A stretch of 64,000 nt of DNA. Source: an uncultured Opitutia bacterium. GTDB taxonomy: Bacteria > Verrucomicrobiota > Verrucomicrobiia > Opitutales > UBA953. Positions 27,489-35,892 of the stretch are shown piece by piece (position 1 is the stretch's first letter; the number at the start of each line of letters is the position of its first letter). A program made the position numbers and the translations under genes. The stretch is from the NCBI GenBank assembly GCA_903855995.1, contig CAIOAN010000002.1:1-64000 (forward strand). Reading direction: 5' to 3'. The notes beneath the pieces are model-generated. The model saw only the letters and a program-made list of their open reading frames with translations. It did not search any database and had not been told where the DNA came from.

Positions 27489-27521
27489 GCTGGCTGACAC
27501 GTCAGTTATACGAAAGATAAT

Positions 27522-27545
27522 GAAGTGAGGCATCCGCCTCACTTC
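27522..27545 (+). terminator. Hairpin after esterase gene, possible terminator
   Basis: Stem GAAGTGAGG / CCTCACTTC with a six-base loop, 34 bases after the stop at 27488. Only a weak pyrimidine stretch follows (TCTCCC) so factor-independent termination is uncertain. Confidence 0.4.
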
Positions 27546-27601
27546 TCCCATGGGTTTGTTGTAGAAAGCGCTGGGCGGCTGGGCTAGTAAAACCCACCCC
27601 A

Positions 27602-29986
27602 ATGCGCCTTCTCTTGGCATACCTTTGCGTCCTTCAGTTGGGCGCCACCGAACTTTTCGTCGCGCCCGACGGCAAGGACACGAACGTAGGCTCAAAGTCC
27701 GCACCCTTCGCGACGTTGGAACGCGCCCGGGATGAAGTCCGCACACTCAAGACCACTGGTCGCTATCCGGCCGACGGCATCACGGTCCGCATTGCGGGAG
27801 GCAGCTACCTGCGCGATCACTCCTTCGACCTGAATGAAAAAGACTCGGGCACCGCGGAAGCACCCGTCATCTATGCTGCCGTATCGGGCGAGCACCCGCG
27901 TCTGATCGGCGGCAAGGTCATCCCCCGCTCCGCTTTCCATCCGGTAACCGACGAGGCTTTCCTGAATCGTATCGTTTCCCACGCCGCTCGCCGGCACCTG
28001 CTGCAGGTCGACCTGAAAGCGCTCGGCATCACGGACTACGGCACGCTTCAGCCGATGCATGCGTTAGATTTCGGCTCGCGCACACACTACCTCCCCGCCC
28101 CACTGGAGCTCTTCATCGACGGCCATCCGGCCACACTCGCCCGCTGGCCCAATCGCAATGAAGCCCATCCGGTGCTCGGTATGATCGAGAACGCCGTCCA
28201 AGAGATGGAGCGCGACGCCAAGGGCGGAGCGGTGCAGTACTCGACCCTCACACTGAAGAACGTCCCGGCCAATTCCTGGGGCAGCGGCAAGGATGGCGAC
28301 GCCCCGGCAATCTTCCCGCAACAGGCCCTCAGCCATATGGCCGAATGGGGTAAGCTCGACGATGCCTATGTCGTCGGCGGACTCATCCGCGCCTATGCCA
28401 GCACCAGCCGACGCGTCGAGACGTTTGACGCCAAGCAAGGCACGGTGCGCTTCAGCACGCCCGTGAAGGTCTGGCCCACCTACAAGGATGAGGCCAAATG
28501 GTTCTACTTCTCTAATCTGCCCGAAGAGATCGATGTGCCTGGCGAATATTACCTGGATCGCAAGACCGGCATCCTGACACTCTACCCTCCCACCGACTTC
28601 GGCCCGAAGTCCGAAATCGTGGTATCGATGCTCAATGACGTCCTCGTGGCGATGGAAGGCTGCTCCCACATCCATCTCCGCGGCCTGACACTCGAGGCCA
28701 GCCGCACCAGCGGCGTCTATATCGAACGCGGTGAAGATAATGTGCTCGATGGCTGCCTCATCCGGAACACTGGCATCGTCGGCGCGCAGATTGGCTTCGG
28801 ATGGGATACAGGAGTCGCGGGCGAATGGGAAGACGCCCATCGCGGCGAAAGTAACGTGCCGGCGGAAATTAAATCTGCAGGCGCCGGCAAGCCTCTGCCT
28901 CGCCTCCCTGGAGCCTTCCGACACCTGCTCTGCACCGGGTTGGAGCGCCTACCCGTGCGCCTGCCAGGGGCGACGGCCATGGATCGTCAAGGCGGTAAGA
29001 ATAACGGCCTGAAGAACTGCGTCATCCGCGACACTGGCCTCGGCGGCGTGATCCTCGGCGGCGGAGACCGCAAGACCCTCACCCCGGCGGGTAATTTCGT
29101 GCGCGATTGCGACATCCACCATAACGACCGGCGCCTGCACATGTACGCCGAAGCCGTGATGATCGACGGCTGTGGCAATATCGCCGAAGGCAATTACCTG
29201 CACCACAATCAGGGCGGACTCCTCTACTTCCTGGGCAACGACCACCGGATGGAATTCAACGAGATCGCCTACGGCTTGACCGGCTCAAAGGACGGGGGCG
29301 TCGTCGAAACCCGCCAGAACCCCGGCATGCTCGGTAACCGGCTCCGCCATAATTACCTCCACGACAACGAGCGCGGCAGCCTCGACCATAACGCCCAGAA
29401 CTGCACCCTCTACCTCGATAACAGCACGCACGGCGTCGAAGTCTTCGGCAACGTCTTCCGCCGTAACATCGGGCGAACCTTTAAGCCCTTCTCACGCTCA
29501 GCCATCGGCGTCACCGAAGGCCATCTGCACGCCATCTCCAATAACCTGTTCATCGATAACCCAGGAGTGAAGACCAATGACGGCGCGGACTTCACCAAGA
29601 CCGCCGCCACTTTCAAATCTAATCAAGGCATGCTGACCCACGACGTAGACATCACCAAGCCTCCCTACTCGGTGAAGTATCCCGAGTTCGCCCAGCTCTA
29701 CACTGATATCGTCACCAAGAAAGACGCCACCACCCCGCTCTTCAACCGAGTGTTCAACAATGCCCTCATCGGAGACGACGAAGGCGTCGGCCCCTCGCGC
29801 TACCCCGACAAGGACTACCGCCACCACAACGTGTCCATCGACACCAACCCTGGCTTCGTCGACGAAGCCGCGGGCGACTTCACGCTCCGCCCTGATTCTC
29901 GTATCTTCAAGGAAATCCCCGGCTTCGAGCCGATCCCCTTCGAAAAGATGCAGCGCGCCAAGGCCCTCAAGAATCTCAACCCCTAA
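27602..29986 (+). CDS. Secreted right-handed parallel beta-helix glycosidase candidate (GH141-like)
   Basis: 794 residues with short Sec signal (1-16). The opening E-L-F-V-A-P-D-G-K-D-T-N-x-G-S and P-F-A-T-L-E-R-A-R-D-E-V are typical of large PVC and Bacteroidetes beta-helix proteins annotated as GH141 or related; a beta-sandwich-like middle (Y-Y-L-D-R-K-T-G-I-L-T-L-Y-P) precedes the helix proper (I-H-L-R-G-L-T-L-E, then many N-x-x turns). Known GH141 enzymes act as alpha-L-fucosidase or xylanase. Family assignment is from overall pattern only. First gene of a five-gene run to 35277 with esterases and a deacetylase, which supports a chain-cleaving role. Confidence 0.75.
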   Translation: MRLLLAYLCVLQLGATELFVAPDGKDTNVGSKSAPFATLERARDEVRTLKTTGRYPADGITVRIAGGSYLRDHSFDLNEKDSGTAEAPVIYAAVSGEHPRLIGGKVIPRSAFHPVTDEAFLNRIVSHAARRHLLQVDLKALGITDYGTLQPMHALDFGSRTHYLPAPLELFIDGHPATLARWPNRNEAHPVLGMIENAVQEMERDAKGGAVQYSTLTLKNVPANSWGSGKDGDAPAIFPQQALSHMAEWGKLDDAYVVGGLIRAYASTSRRVETFDAKQGTVRFSTPVKVWPTYKDEAKWFYFSNLPEEIDVPGEYYLDRKTGILTLYPPTDFGPKSEIVVSMLNDVLVAMEGCSHIHLRGLTLEASRTSGVYIERGEDNVLDGCLIRNTGIVGAQIGFGWDTGVAGEWEDAHRGESNVPAEIKSAGAGKPLPRLPGAFRHLLCTGLERLPVRLPGATAMDRQGGKNNGLKNCVIRDTGLGGVILGGGDRKTLTPAGNFVRDCDIHHNDRRLHMYAEAVMIDGCGNIAEGNYLHHNQGGLLYFLGNDHRMEFNEIAYGLTGSKDGGVVETRQNPGMLGNRLRHNYLHDNERGSLDHNAQNCTLYLDNSTHGVEVFGNVFRRNIGRTFKPFSRSAIGVTEGHLHAISNNLFIDNPGVKTNDGADFTKTAATFKSNQGMLTHDVDITKPPYSVKYPEFAQLYTDIVTKKDATTPLFNRVFNNALIGDDEGVGPSRYPDKDYRHHNVSIDTNPGFVDEAAGDFTLRPDSRIFKEIPGFEPIPFEKMQRAKALKNLNP

Positions 29987-29996
29987 GCCCGACTCC

Positions 29997-31364
29997 ATGC
30001 GCGTAGTTCACTCCATCCTGTCGTCCTTACTAGTCGTCACCGCCTCCACCCTGATAGCGGCCGAGGCAGCCAAGCCCGTCAATCCGAACACCTGGATCAA
30101 GGCATCGACGGATCACCCCGACGCCCAATATAGAATCGGTGAAAAGGTCATCTTTAGCATAAGCTTGGCCGACAAAGCACCAAGCACTCCGACCGAGCTC
30201 GAGTGGAAACTGACCCTCGATGGCGCAAAGGTTTTGAAGGAAGGCACCCTCACGCTCGTCGACGGCAAAGCGACCGTGGAAGGAACGCTCGAGCAGCCTG
30301 GCATCCTGCAGTTCAAGGTCTCTCCGAACAAGGACGCAGCTACGCTCGGCGTCGGTCTGGCCGGCGCGGCGATTGATCCTTACAAGATAGAGCCCACGGC
30401 GAAGCTTCCTAAAGACTTCAAGGAATTCTGGGGTGCGCAGACCTCTGGTCTATCCAGCATCCCCCTAGACCCCAAGATTTCCCCGGTCGACCAGCCCAAC
30501 GCCAATATCGAACTCTACGAGGTCAGCTTCGCCAATATCGACGGCCGTCGCTCCCATGGCTACCTCGCAAAGCCGAAAGGGGCGACCTCCCTGCCCATCA
30601 TGATTTCTCAGCCGGGCATGGGCGTGCACCCCAACGGCATCAGGGAATCCCGCTGGGTTATCGCCAACGCCGCTCTGGGCTTCCTCGCCCTAGACATGAG
30701 CGCCCATGACATGCCGCTGGAACGCACCGCCGAAGATGAAGCCAAGTGGAAGCAGTACATGGGTTATCCTTATATCGGAAGCGATGACCGCATGACGTAT
30801 TACTACCGTCATGTCTTCACCGGCATGATCCGCGGTATCGATTACATGACCTCACGGCCTGACTGGAATCACAAGGCCATCATCAGCGTCGGCGCCAGCC
30901 AGGGGGGCGGACTCGCCCTCATCGCCGCCGCCCTTGATCCACGCATCACCGCCGTGGTAAGCATCGTGCCTGCCCTTGGTGAGCACACCGGCCCGCTCTA
31001 CGGACGTCCCGACGCCGCTCCAGGCAACCTGATCATGGGCCGCGACAAGAAGACACCGGACCCCAAGATCATCGCCGCCACCGCCTACTACGACACGGTC
31101 AATTTCGCCCGCTTCGTGAAAGTTCCCGTGCTCATGAGCGGCGGCTTGATCGACCCCGCGTGCCCGCCCACGACCGTGCTCTCGATCTACAACTCGCTCT
31201 CCTGCCCCAAGCAACTCGACCTCGCACCGCTCATCGGTCACAACCAAGGCCCGCGCCTCGCCGAGTTGCGGAACGCCTTCCTCGTGAAACATGCCGGCAT
31301 CGCCAACCCCGCAGGCAAGGCCAGCCCCTCCGCCAATCTCGGCGCACCGATAGAGAAGAAATGA
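29997..31364 (+). CDS. Secreted acetylxylan esterase-like protein (CE7 type)
   Basis: 455 residues from ATG 29997, which supplies a Sec signal (1-23); the open frame continues upstream inside the beta-helix gene but without signal character. An N-terminal Ig-like domain (about 30-120) precedes the AXE1 domain: R-S-H-G-Y-L-A-K-P, Q-P-G-M-G oxyanion region, nucleophile S301 in G-A-S-Q-G-G, acid D386 in G-G-L-I-D-P-A-C-P-P, and H415 in G-H-N-Q-G-P. This triad context is distinctive of CE7. Starts ten bases after the preceding gene and its TGA overlaps the next ATG. Confidence 0.87.
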   Translation: MRVVHSILSSLLVVTASTLIAAEAAKPVNPNTWIKASTDHPDAQYRIGEKVIFSISLADKAPSTPTELEWKLTLDGAKVLKEGTLTLVDGKATVEGTLEQPGILQFKVSPNKDAATLGVGLAGAAIDPYKIEPTAKLPKDFKEFWGAQTSGLSSIPLDPKISPVDQPNANIELYEVSFANIDGRRSHGYLAKPKGATSLPIMISQPGMGVHPNGIRESRWVIANAALGFLALDMSAHDMPLERTAEDEAKWKQYMGYPYIGSDDRMTYYYRHVFTGMIRGIDYMTSRPDWNHKAIISVGASQGGGLALIAAALDPRITAVVSIVPALGEHTGPLYGRPDAAPGNLIMGRDKKTPDPKIIAATAYYDTVNFARFVKVPVLMSGGLIDPACPPTTVLSIYNSLSCPKQLDLAPLIGHNQGPRLAELRNAFLVKHAGIANPAGKASPSANLGAPIEKK

Positions 31365-32911
31365 AAACTATCCTCCTCACAGCCCAAATGAAATCCATCC
31401 TCCTCACCGCCCTCTTGCTGGCACCGCTGGCGACACTGCAATCTTCAGAACCGAGGCTGAAGCCCGGACTTCCCGCTCCGCTTTTGAAAATAAGCGGGTG
31501 GACCGAGCCTCGGCTTAAGCCTGGCTACCTCGCTCCAAAGTTGATCGCAACGGAATGGACACAAGGCGGGCCGGTCACGGCGTTTGACAAAGATAAAGTC
31601 TACCTCGTCGAGTTCTTCGCCACTCCTTTGTGGACATGTGACGACAACATTCCTCATTTCAACGCGCTCTACCAGAAATTCAAGGACAAGGGGCTCGTAG
31701 TCATCGGAGTGAACGTCAATGCCAAGCTGGCGTTAGACGATTCCACGGACATCAAATCGCTTGTCGGGAAGAAGGCCAACACGAGGATCTATCCTGTCGC
31801 CGTGGATCGCGTAAACAAACCGCAGGGCACGATGATGGATACCTGGATGGGCGCTGCGGGTCAGACCTGCCTCCCCTGCGCCTTCCTCGTCGGCAAGGAT
31901 GGCAAGATCGCCTGGATCGGCAATCCTGCGGAATTGACTGAAGCCAAAATCGCCTATCCGGCTTGGCTTGATGAGAGGATCGAGGAGCTGCTTGCAGGCA
32001 ATTTCGAGGTGTCGAAGGCCGCTTCCGAATTCATGGCGGAACAGAAATTTGAACGAAAGCAGCATCTGAGAGATGTGGCCGAAGGCCTGCTTCAGGATGA
32101 GTCGCTTTCCGGTCAAGCGCTCGACGACGCCTATGAAATGGCCGTGAAGGCGAATGAAGGCCATCTCCGCAATGACGCACAACGGGCGAGCCATCTCGCA
32201 GTTCTCGCGCGTGCAACGTTCATGAAAGGCGAGAAAGCAAAGGCCGTCGAATTGCAAGAGAAGGTGATCGCCCTGATGGCAGATACCAAGCCGGACGATT
32301 TCGATGCGGAATTCTTAGCCGAACAGAAATCGATCCTGGCAAACTACAAGGCAGGACATCTCCCGGCCATGCCCTCCCTGGCGGCGGTGATCACACTCAA
32401 GAGGGGCGACGCTGCCCCGAAGCTGAACTGCGGAGAGTGGATTCAAGGAAAACCAGTCTCGGAGTTCGCCAAAGACAAAGCCTATCTAATCGAGTTCTGG
32501 GCGACTTGGTGTGTTCCTTGCGTGGCTGAGATTCCCCATCTCAATGCCCTCCATCTCAAGTTCAAGGAAAAGGGGTTGGTGGTCATCGGGCAGAACGTCG
32601 AAGGAAAAGACCAGAGCCCCGTAAAGGCCTTTGTCAAAAAGATGGGAGACAGGATGACTTACCCTGTCGCCTTGGATCAAATGAGTGGCTCCGGGCAAAG
32701 CTCGATGGCTAAGATGTGGCTCGAAGCTGCAGGATTGAATAGTATCCCGTCCGCCTTCCTAGTCGGCAAAGACGGTAGGCTAGTTTGGATGGGCCACCCC
32801 AACGAACTGAAAGAGACGATGATTGAAGAGGCTCTGGCGGACAAAGCTGATAGGTCGAAAACTCCCATCGCCGACCCAACCAGCGCCGGAACCACTACCG
32901 AGAAGAAATGA
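31361..32911 (+). CDS. Secreted tandem TlpA/thioredoxin-fold protein, first domain lacking active CxxC
   Basis: 516 residues from ATG 31361 (ATGA overlap with the esterase). The start is itself repeated (MKTILLTAQ, MKSILLTAL), so ATG 31388 is an alternative. Two thioredoxin-like domains: residues 55-215 and 345-500. The second has the redox motif W-C384-V-P-C387. In the first, the aligned position reads P-L-W-T-C93-D-D, and a C170-L-P-C173 sits at the cis-proline loop where the second domain has S-I-P-S. A short duplicated E-P-R-L-K-P-G lies at 30-36 and 49-55. Likely extracytoplasmic thiol-disulfide or cytochrome-maturation type role. Base composition looks lower in GC than the neighbours. 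Confidence 0.85.
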   Translation: MKTILLTAQMKSILLTALLLAPLATLQSSEPRLKPGLPAPLLKISGWTEPRLKPGYLAPKLIATEWTQGGPVTAFDKDKVYLVEFFATPLWTCDDNIPHFNALYQKFKDKGLVVIGVNVNAKLALDDSTDIKSLVGKKANTRIYPVAVDRVNKPQGTMMDTWMGAAGQTCLPCAFLVGKDGKIAWIGNPAELTEAKIAYPAWLDERIEELLAGNFEVSKAASEFMAEQKFERKQHLRDVAEGLLQDESLSGQALDDAYEMAVKANEGHLRNDAQRASHLAVLARATFMKGEKAKAVELQEKVIALMADTKPDDFDAEFLAEQKSILANYKAGHLPAMPSLAAVITLKRGDAAPKLNCGEWIQGKPVSEFAKDKAYLIEFWATWCVPCVAEIPHLNALHLKFKEKGLVVIGQNVEGKDQSPVKAFVKKMGDRMTYPVALDQMSGSGQSSMAKMWLEAAGLNSIPSAFLVGKDGRLVWMGHPNELKETMIEEALADKADRSKTPIADPTSAGTTTEKK

Positions 32912-33966
32912 AAGGCTACGCAGCACTCATCACCACCTTGCTACTTGCAACGACGGCCGCGTTGCACGCCGCCGAGGGTGGTTCCGCTCAGAGCGCCGGG
33001 GCGATAAGCATCGCGAAGTTCAAGGGTGACCGCGTGGCAGGGGTCTCGATGACGCTTGATGACGGCCTACGCAACCAAGACGAGTATGCGGTACCTCTGC
33101 TGAACAAATATGGCATCAAGGCGACGTTCTACGTTATCCCAGGGCTGACGCCAGAGACCAACGAAGAGGCGGCCAAGAAGAAGCCTGGTGACCACGGCGG
33201 CATGAGCTGGCTTCGCCTGAAGGAATTGGCAGCTCAAGGCCATGAGATCGCCAATCATACCTGGACGCACATCCCGCTCACTAAAATTAAGGACGGCCAA
33301 CGCATCGACATGGAATCGGCGAAGCTGGATGCCCAGATCGGCCAGGCCTATGAGGCTATCAAGGAACGTATCGGCGTCGCCCCCTTCACCTTCGCCACGC
33401 CGGGCAACGGCATCAGCGATGTCGTGCGGGCCGCCGGACATAAATACCACCCCGTCATCCGCGAACATTGCGAACGCTTCGGCGCCTGGCCGCCCACGAG
33501 CAAGGATTTCACGGCAAAGCAGGCCAACGCGATGGTCGACCGGTACCTCAAGAAAGGCGACGCGCTTGTCTGGATGATGCACGCCGTCACTGAAGGCTAT
33601 AACGCCTTCTCCGGACCCGACGTCCTGGAAGACCACCTGAAATACCTTCGCTCCAAGGAAGACGTACTCTGGATTGACACCTTCGCCCACGTATCGCGTT
33701 ACACGATGGAACGTGATGCTGCCAAACTCACCGGCATAGTTTCCGCTGATCACGCCGAGTTCACCCTAGCCTGCCCGCTCGATGCCGCCCTCTTCCACGA
33801 CCCGCTGACGGTCGTGATACCGGCCAATCAAGCCACCAAGGTCGAAGCCCGCTACAAGAAGAGCGGCGAAAAGCTCCCCTGCGAGGTCCGCGCTGACAAG
33901 ATTCTCGTCCAAGTCGCCCCCTCCGACCAAACGGTCGAGATCACCTGGCATCACGCTCAGAAATAA
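32908..33966 (+). CDS. Secreted polysaccharide deacetylase (NodB domain) with C-terminal beta domain
   Basis: 352 residues, ATG overlapping the previous TGA. Sec signal (1-22). NodB metal site: T-L-D51-D52-G and H117-T-W-T-H121; T-P-G-N-G near 139-143; and M-M-H-A-V late in the domain. After residue 270 a strand-rich domain without recognised motifs follows. CE4 enzymes de-acetylate polysaccharides. It lies in an operon with a CE7-like esterase upstream and another esterase downstream, all fitting removal of acyl groups from one polymer. Second NodB protein in the window (other at 360-1115, opposite strand). Confidence 0.87.
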   Translation: MKGYAALITTLLLATTAALHAAEGGSAQSAGAISIAKFKGDRVAGVSMTLDDGLRNQDEYAVPLLNKYGIKATFYVIPGLTPETNEEAAKKKPGDHGGMSWLRLKELAAQGHEIANHTWTHIPLTKIKDGQRIDMESAKLDAQIGQAYEAIKERIGVAPFTFATPGNGISDVVRAAGHKYHPVIREHCERFGAWPPTSKDFTAKQANAMVDRYLKKGDALVWMMHAVTEGYNAFSGPDVLEDHLKYLRSKEDVLWIDTFAHVSRYTMERDAAKLTGIVSADHAEFTLACPLDAALFHDPLTVVIPANQATKVEARYKKSGEKLPCEVRADKILVQVAPSDQTVEITWHHAQK

Positions 33967-33969
33967 TCC

Positions 33970-35277
33970 ATGAAAACCGCCACCTCTCTCCTCGCCCTCA
34001 TCCTGGCTCCGCTGGCCTTCGCCGCGGACGCCGGCGACCCGTTCGCCAAGGTCCTCGATGGCAAGGCACCGGCCATCACGAAGGAGTTCATCGCCCCGCC
34101 ATCGGGCATTACGGTGCGCCGCGTGCTCTTCCGGATTCGCGACAAGAACGAGGCCTACGCGGTCATCGCGATTCCGAACACCCCTGGCAAGCACCCCGGC
34201 ATCCTCGTGCTACACGGCTCCGGCGGCAATGCCGAGGAAGAGAAGGCCATGGCCTGGGCCCAGCGCGGCTACGTCGCCGTCGCCCCCGATATGCCCGGCC
34301 TCTACAGCCCGCTGACGCGCGGCGACCTCCCGATGTCCAAAGGCTATGCCGACGGGCGTTACTCCATGCAGCCCGACACCACGAAGAGCGTGATCTTTGA
34401 TGGTATGCTCGCGGCGATGAAAGCCCTCGACCTCCTGCGCTCGCTCCCTGAGACCGACACCGCCAATGTCGGGGTCGTCGGCGTCTCCTGGGGCGGCACG
34501 ATGACCACGATGGTCTGCGGGCTCGCCGGCGACAAGGTGAAGGCAGGTTTCGCGATCTGGGGTAGCGGCTACTTCGACCTCGGCAACTGGCGGGGCGGCA
34601 AGCCCTCCCCCACCGCCAAACCCGGCGCCCTCGCCGCCAACATGACGGCCGAGGAGCGGGCCCGCTGGCTGCGCGACCTCGACCCCGGCCGACGTGCCCC
34701 GAACATGAAGGCGGCCTTCTTCCTCGCCGGAGCGGCGAATGACTTCTTCGGCTGGCCCGAAGCCGTGCAGGCCACGCTCGACGCCATTCCCGGCGAGAAG
34801 AACCACTTCTACGCGCCCAACAGCAATCACAAGGCGCTCATCCCGGGCGGCACTGGCTTCGAAGGCGTCAAATATGACCCGAAGCACCCGCAACTCATCG
34901 GGGCCCGGGCCAACTGGCTCGCGATGGAAGTGCCGTATTTCGAATATCACCTCAAGGGCATCGGCAAACCTCTCCCCAAGGTGAAGCTCGCGAAGAGCGA
35001 CGACGCGCGCCTCGCCCGCTTCACGGTCGAGGCCCCGCACCCGATCCTCAAGGCCGAGCTCTACTGGGCCGCGCCGTTCGCCGCCGAGACGCTCAAGGAC
35101 CCCTCGCTGCTCGCCAAGGCCGTCGTAGACCGCAAGTGGAGCGCCGTCCCGGCGACCAAGAACGGCGACACCTACGAGGCAGCCATCCCCGCCGAAGCCG
35201 CCCAGTGGTTCATCCTCGTCTCGGATGACCGCCCCATGTCCGTCTCCAGCGACATGATCACCGTCGGGGCCAAATAG
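33970..35277 (+). CDS. Secreted alpha/beta hydrolase (acetylxylan-esterase/dienelactone-hydrolase like)
   Basis: 435 residues with Sec signal (1-19), starting three bases after the deacetylase. Motifs: oxyanion L-V-L-H-G-S-G-G (79-86), nucleophile S173 in G-V-S-W-G-G, an acid in A-A-N-D-F-F-G-W and His in N-S-N-H-K-A-L. A C-terminal beta domain (about 340-435) follows, as in the esterase at 8144, with which it shares the overall plan. Probably a carbohydrate esterase acting outside the cytoplasm. Last gene of its operon; hairpins in the next 75 bases separate it from the sigma factor gene. Confidence 0.82.
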   Translation: MKTATSLLALILAPLAFAADAGDPFAKVLDGKAPAITKEFIAPPSGITVRRVLFRIRDKNEAYAVIAIPNTPGKHPGILVLHGSGGNAEEEKAMAWAQRGYVAVAPDMPGLYSPLTRGDLPMSKGYADGRYSMQPDTTKSVIFDGMLAAMKALDLLRSLPETDTANVGVVGVSWGGTMTTMVCGLAGDKVKAGFAIWGSGYFDLGNWRGGKPSPTAKPGALAANMTAEERARWLRDLDPGRRAPNMKAAFFLAGAANDFFGWPEAVQATLDAIPGEKNHFYAPNSNHKALIPGGTGFEGVKYDPKHPQLIGARANWLAMEVPYFEYHLKGIGKPLPKVKLAKSDDARLARFTVEAPHPILKAELYWAAPFAAETLKDPSLLAKAVVDRKWSAVPATKNGDTYEAAIPAEAAQWFILVSDDRPMSVSSDMITVGAK

Positions 35278-35285
35278 CCCTTCGT

Positions 35286-35310
35286 CGGCGGTTGCCCGCC
35301 GTCAGGTTTT
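35286..35310 (+). terminator. Possible intrinsic terminator after esterase
   Basis: Stem CGGCGG / CCGCCG with loop TTGC (35286-35301) followed by TCAGGTTTT; the TTTT can also be the loop of a small hairpin TCAGG/CCTGA (35302-35315). Lies nine bases after the stop at 35277. Confidence 0.45.
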
Positions 35311-35322
35311 CCTGATGCTAAC

Positions 35323-35346
35323 GAGACCGCCACCCCTGGCGGTCTC
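35323..35346 (+). promoter_or_regulatory. Hairpin covering the ribosome-binding region of the sigma factor gene
   Basis: Nine-base perfect arms (GAGACCGCC / GGCGGTCTC) with a six-base loop end seven bases before the ATG at 35353, so the stem occupies the place of a ribosome-binding site. It may be part of a terminator or may limit translation of the sigma factor; nothing like a Shine-Dalgarno sequence lies outside it. Confidence 0.45.
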
Positions 35347-35352
35347 TTGCGT

Positions 35353-35892
35353 ATGGGAGACTCCCCCACCCCCTCCGACCACACCCTGCAGGTGCAGCGA
35401 CTCTTCGTCCAGCACCAGCAGGTGGTGCTATATTACGTCCTGACGATCGAACCGAATCTGGGCGACGCCCAGGACATCGTCCAAGAAGCGTTCCTGACCG
35501 TGAGCCGCAAGGCGGAGACTTACGCCCTTGGCACCAACTTCCCGGCGTGGGCGTGCGTGGTCGCACGCTATCAGGCCCTGCAGTTCCAACGCAGCCGCGC
35601 CCGCGCGGCCGCCCGGCTAGACGACGACGTGATGGAAATGCTCTACGGTGAAGACGGACCGACGCCTGAGATGCTCGAGCCGCGCACCCAAGCGCTCAAA
35701 GGTTGCCTCGGCAAACTCGCCCCGAAGGCGGCCGACCTCATTCGCCGCCGCTACCACCTCGGGCAGATGCCGGAAGACATCGCCCCCGCCGTCGGCTGGA
35801 CGCCCAACTCCGTGCGCGTCGCCCTCACCCGCGCCCGCCAAACCCTCCGCGCCTGCGTTGATCGCTCGCTCGGCACCTCTGAACTTTCATGA
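35353..35892 (+). CDS. ECF-type RNA polymerase sigma factor
   Basis: 179 residues from ATG 35353; a TTG two codons upstream falls close to the hairpin and is less likely. Region 2: L-Y-Y-V-L-T-I and D-A-Q-D-I-V-Q-E-A-F-L-T-V (about 39-51); region 4: D-L-I-R-R-R-Y, then T-P-N-S-V-R-V-A-L-T-R-A-R-Q-T-L-R near 150-165. This is the planctomycete/verrucomicrobial ECF family pattern. Its stop overlaps the start of a membrane protein with an anti-sigma-like N terminus, the usual arrangement for a membrane-controlled regulator. Candidate reader of the AACC-N16-GTY sites found upstream of six genes here, though its own upstream region lacks an exact copy. Confidence 0.9.
   Translation: MGDSPTPSDHTLQVQRLFVQHQQVVLYYVLTIEPNLGDAQDIVQEAFLTVSRKAETYALGTNFPAWACVVARYQALQFQRSRARAAARLDDDVMEMLYGEDGPTPEMLEPRTQALKGCLGKLAPKAADLIRRRYHLGQMPEDIAPAVGWTPNSVRVALTRARQTLRACVDRSLGTSELS

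Noticed and set aside
27491-27506. Small TGAC/GTCA palindrome after the esterase gene
   Set aside because: Too short and unsupported; the nearby nine-base stem explains the region better.
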